Assembly (NCBI GenBank): GCA_002869095.1
Contig: PKTO01000322.1
Span: 1 to 5,649, forward strand
DNA length: 5,649 bases
Origin: Clostridiales bacterium
Lineage (GTDB): Bacteria > Bacillota > Clostridia > Peptostreptococcales > BM714
Reading direction: 5' to 3'
The translations under genes and the position numbers were made by a program. Below are positions 5,638 through 5,649 of the stretch, piece by piece. Under the pieces are notes generated by a model, which ran no database searches, was not told the origin of the DNA, and saw nothing but the letters and a program-made list of their open reading frames with translations. Numbering within the stretch: the stretch's first letter is position 1; every line of letters begins with the position of its first letter.

Positions 5638-5649
5638 AAAAATCTATTA

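Overview
The window looks like chromosomal DNA from a low- to mid-GC Gram-positive anaerobe, most likely a member of the Clostridia or a relative. The reasons are strong AGGAGG-type ribosome binding sites, short intergenic gaps, use of TTG/GTG as possible starts, a DegV-family protein, an oxygen-sensitive radical SAM enzyme, and a LigB/Memo–AMMECR1 fusion of the kind I associate with clostridial genomes. No mobile element, CRISPR array, tRNA or rRNA is visible.

Layout. A DegV/FakB-type fatty-acid-binding protein gene runs leftwards (66-896). It is divergent from a rightward two-gene unit: a 73-residue two-helix membrane protein of unknown function (1023-1244), overlapping by 20 bases with a YbjQ/UPF0145 family gene (1225-1542). 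The 126-base divergent gap holds two overlapping promoter candidates. A GC-rich hairpin at 1551-1570 closes the rightward unit. It probably also ends the leftward cluster that fills the rest of the window.

The leftward cluster reads, in transcription order: a fused LigB/Memo-like plus AMMECR1 protein (5621-4206), a 197-base gap (4007-4205), a radical SAM enzyme (4006-3014), a small nitroreductase (2999-2499) and a YegS/DagK-type lipid kinase (2493-1603). The last three are spaced by only 14 and 5 bases and look translationally coupled. The fusion protein and the radical SAM enzyme together make up the AmmeMemoRadiSam system, a conserved three-part set (AMMECR1, Memo, radical SAM) that is named in protein family databases but whose substrate and product are, to my knowledge, unknown.

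The most interesting points are this AmmeMemoRadiSam set with its tightly linked nitroreductase, and the long gap inside it. That gap holds one perfect DnaA box (TTATCCACA) and several near matches, three of them within 30 bases. It could be a DnaA-responsive regulatory or titration site. For most starts I chose an internal ATG or GTG with a well-placed ribosome binding site over a slightly longer TTG-initiated frame.
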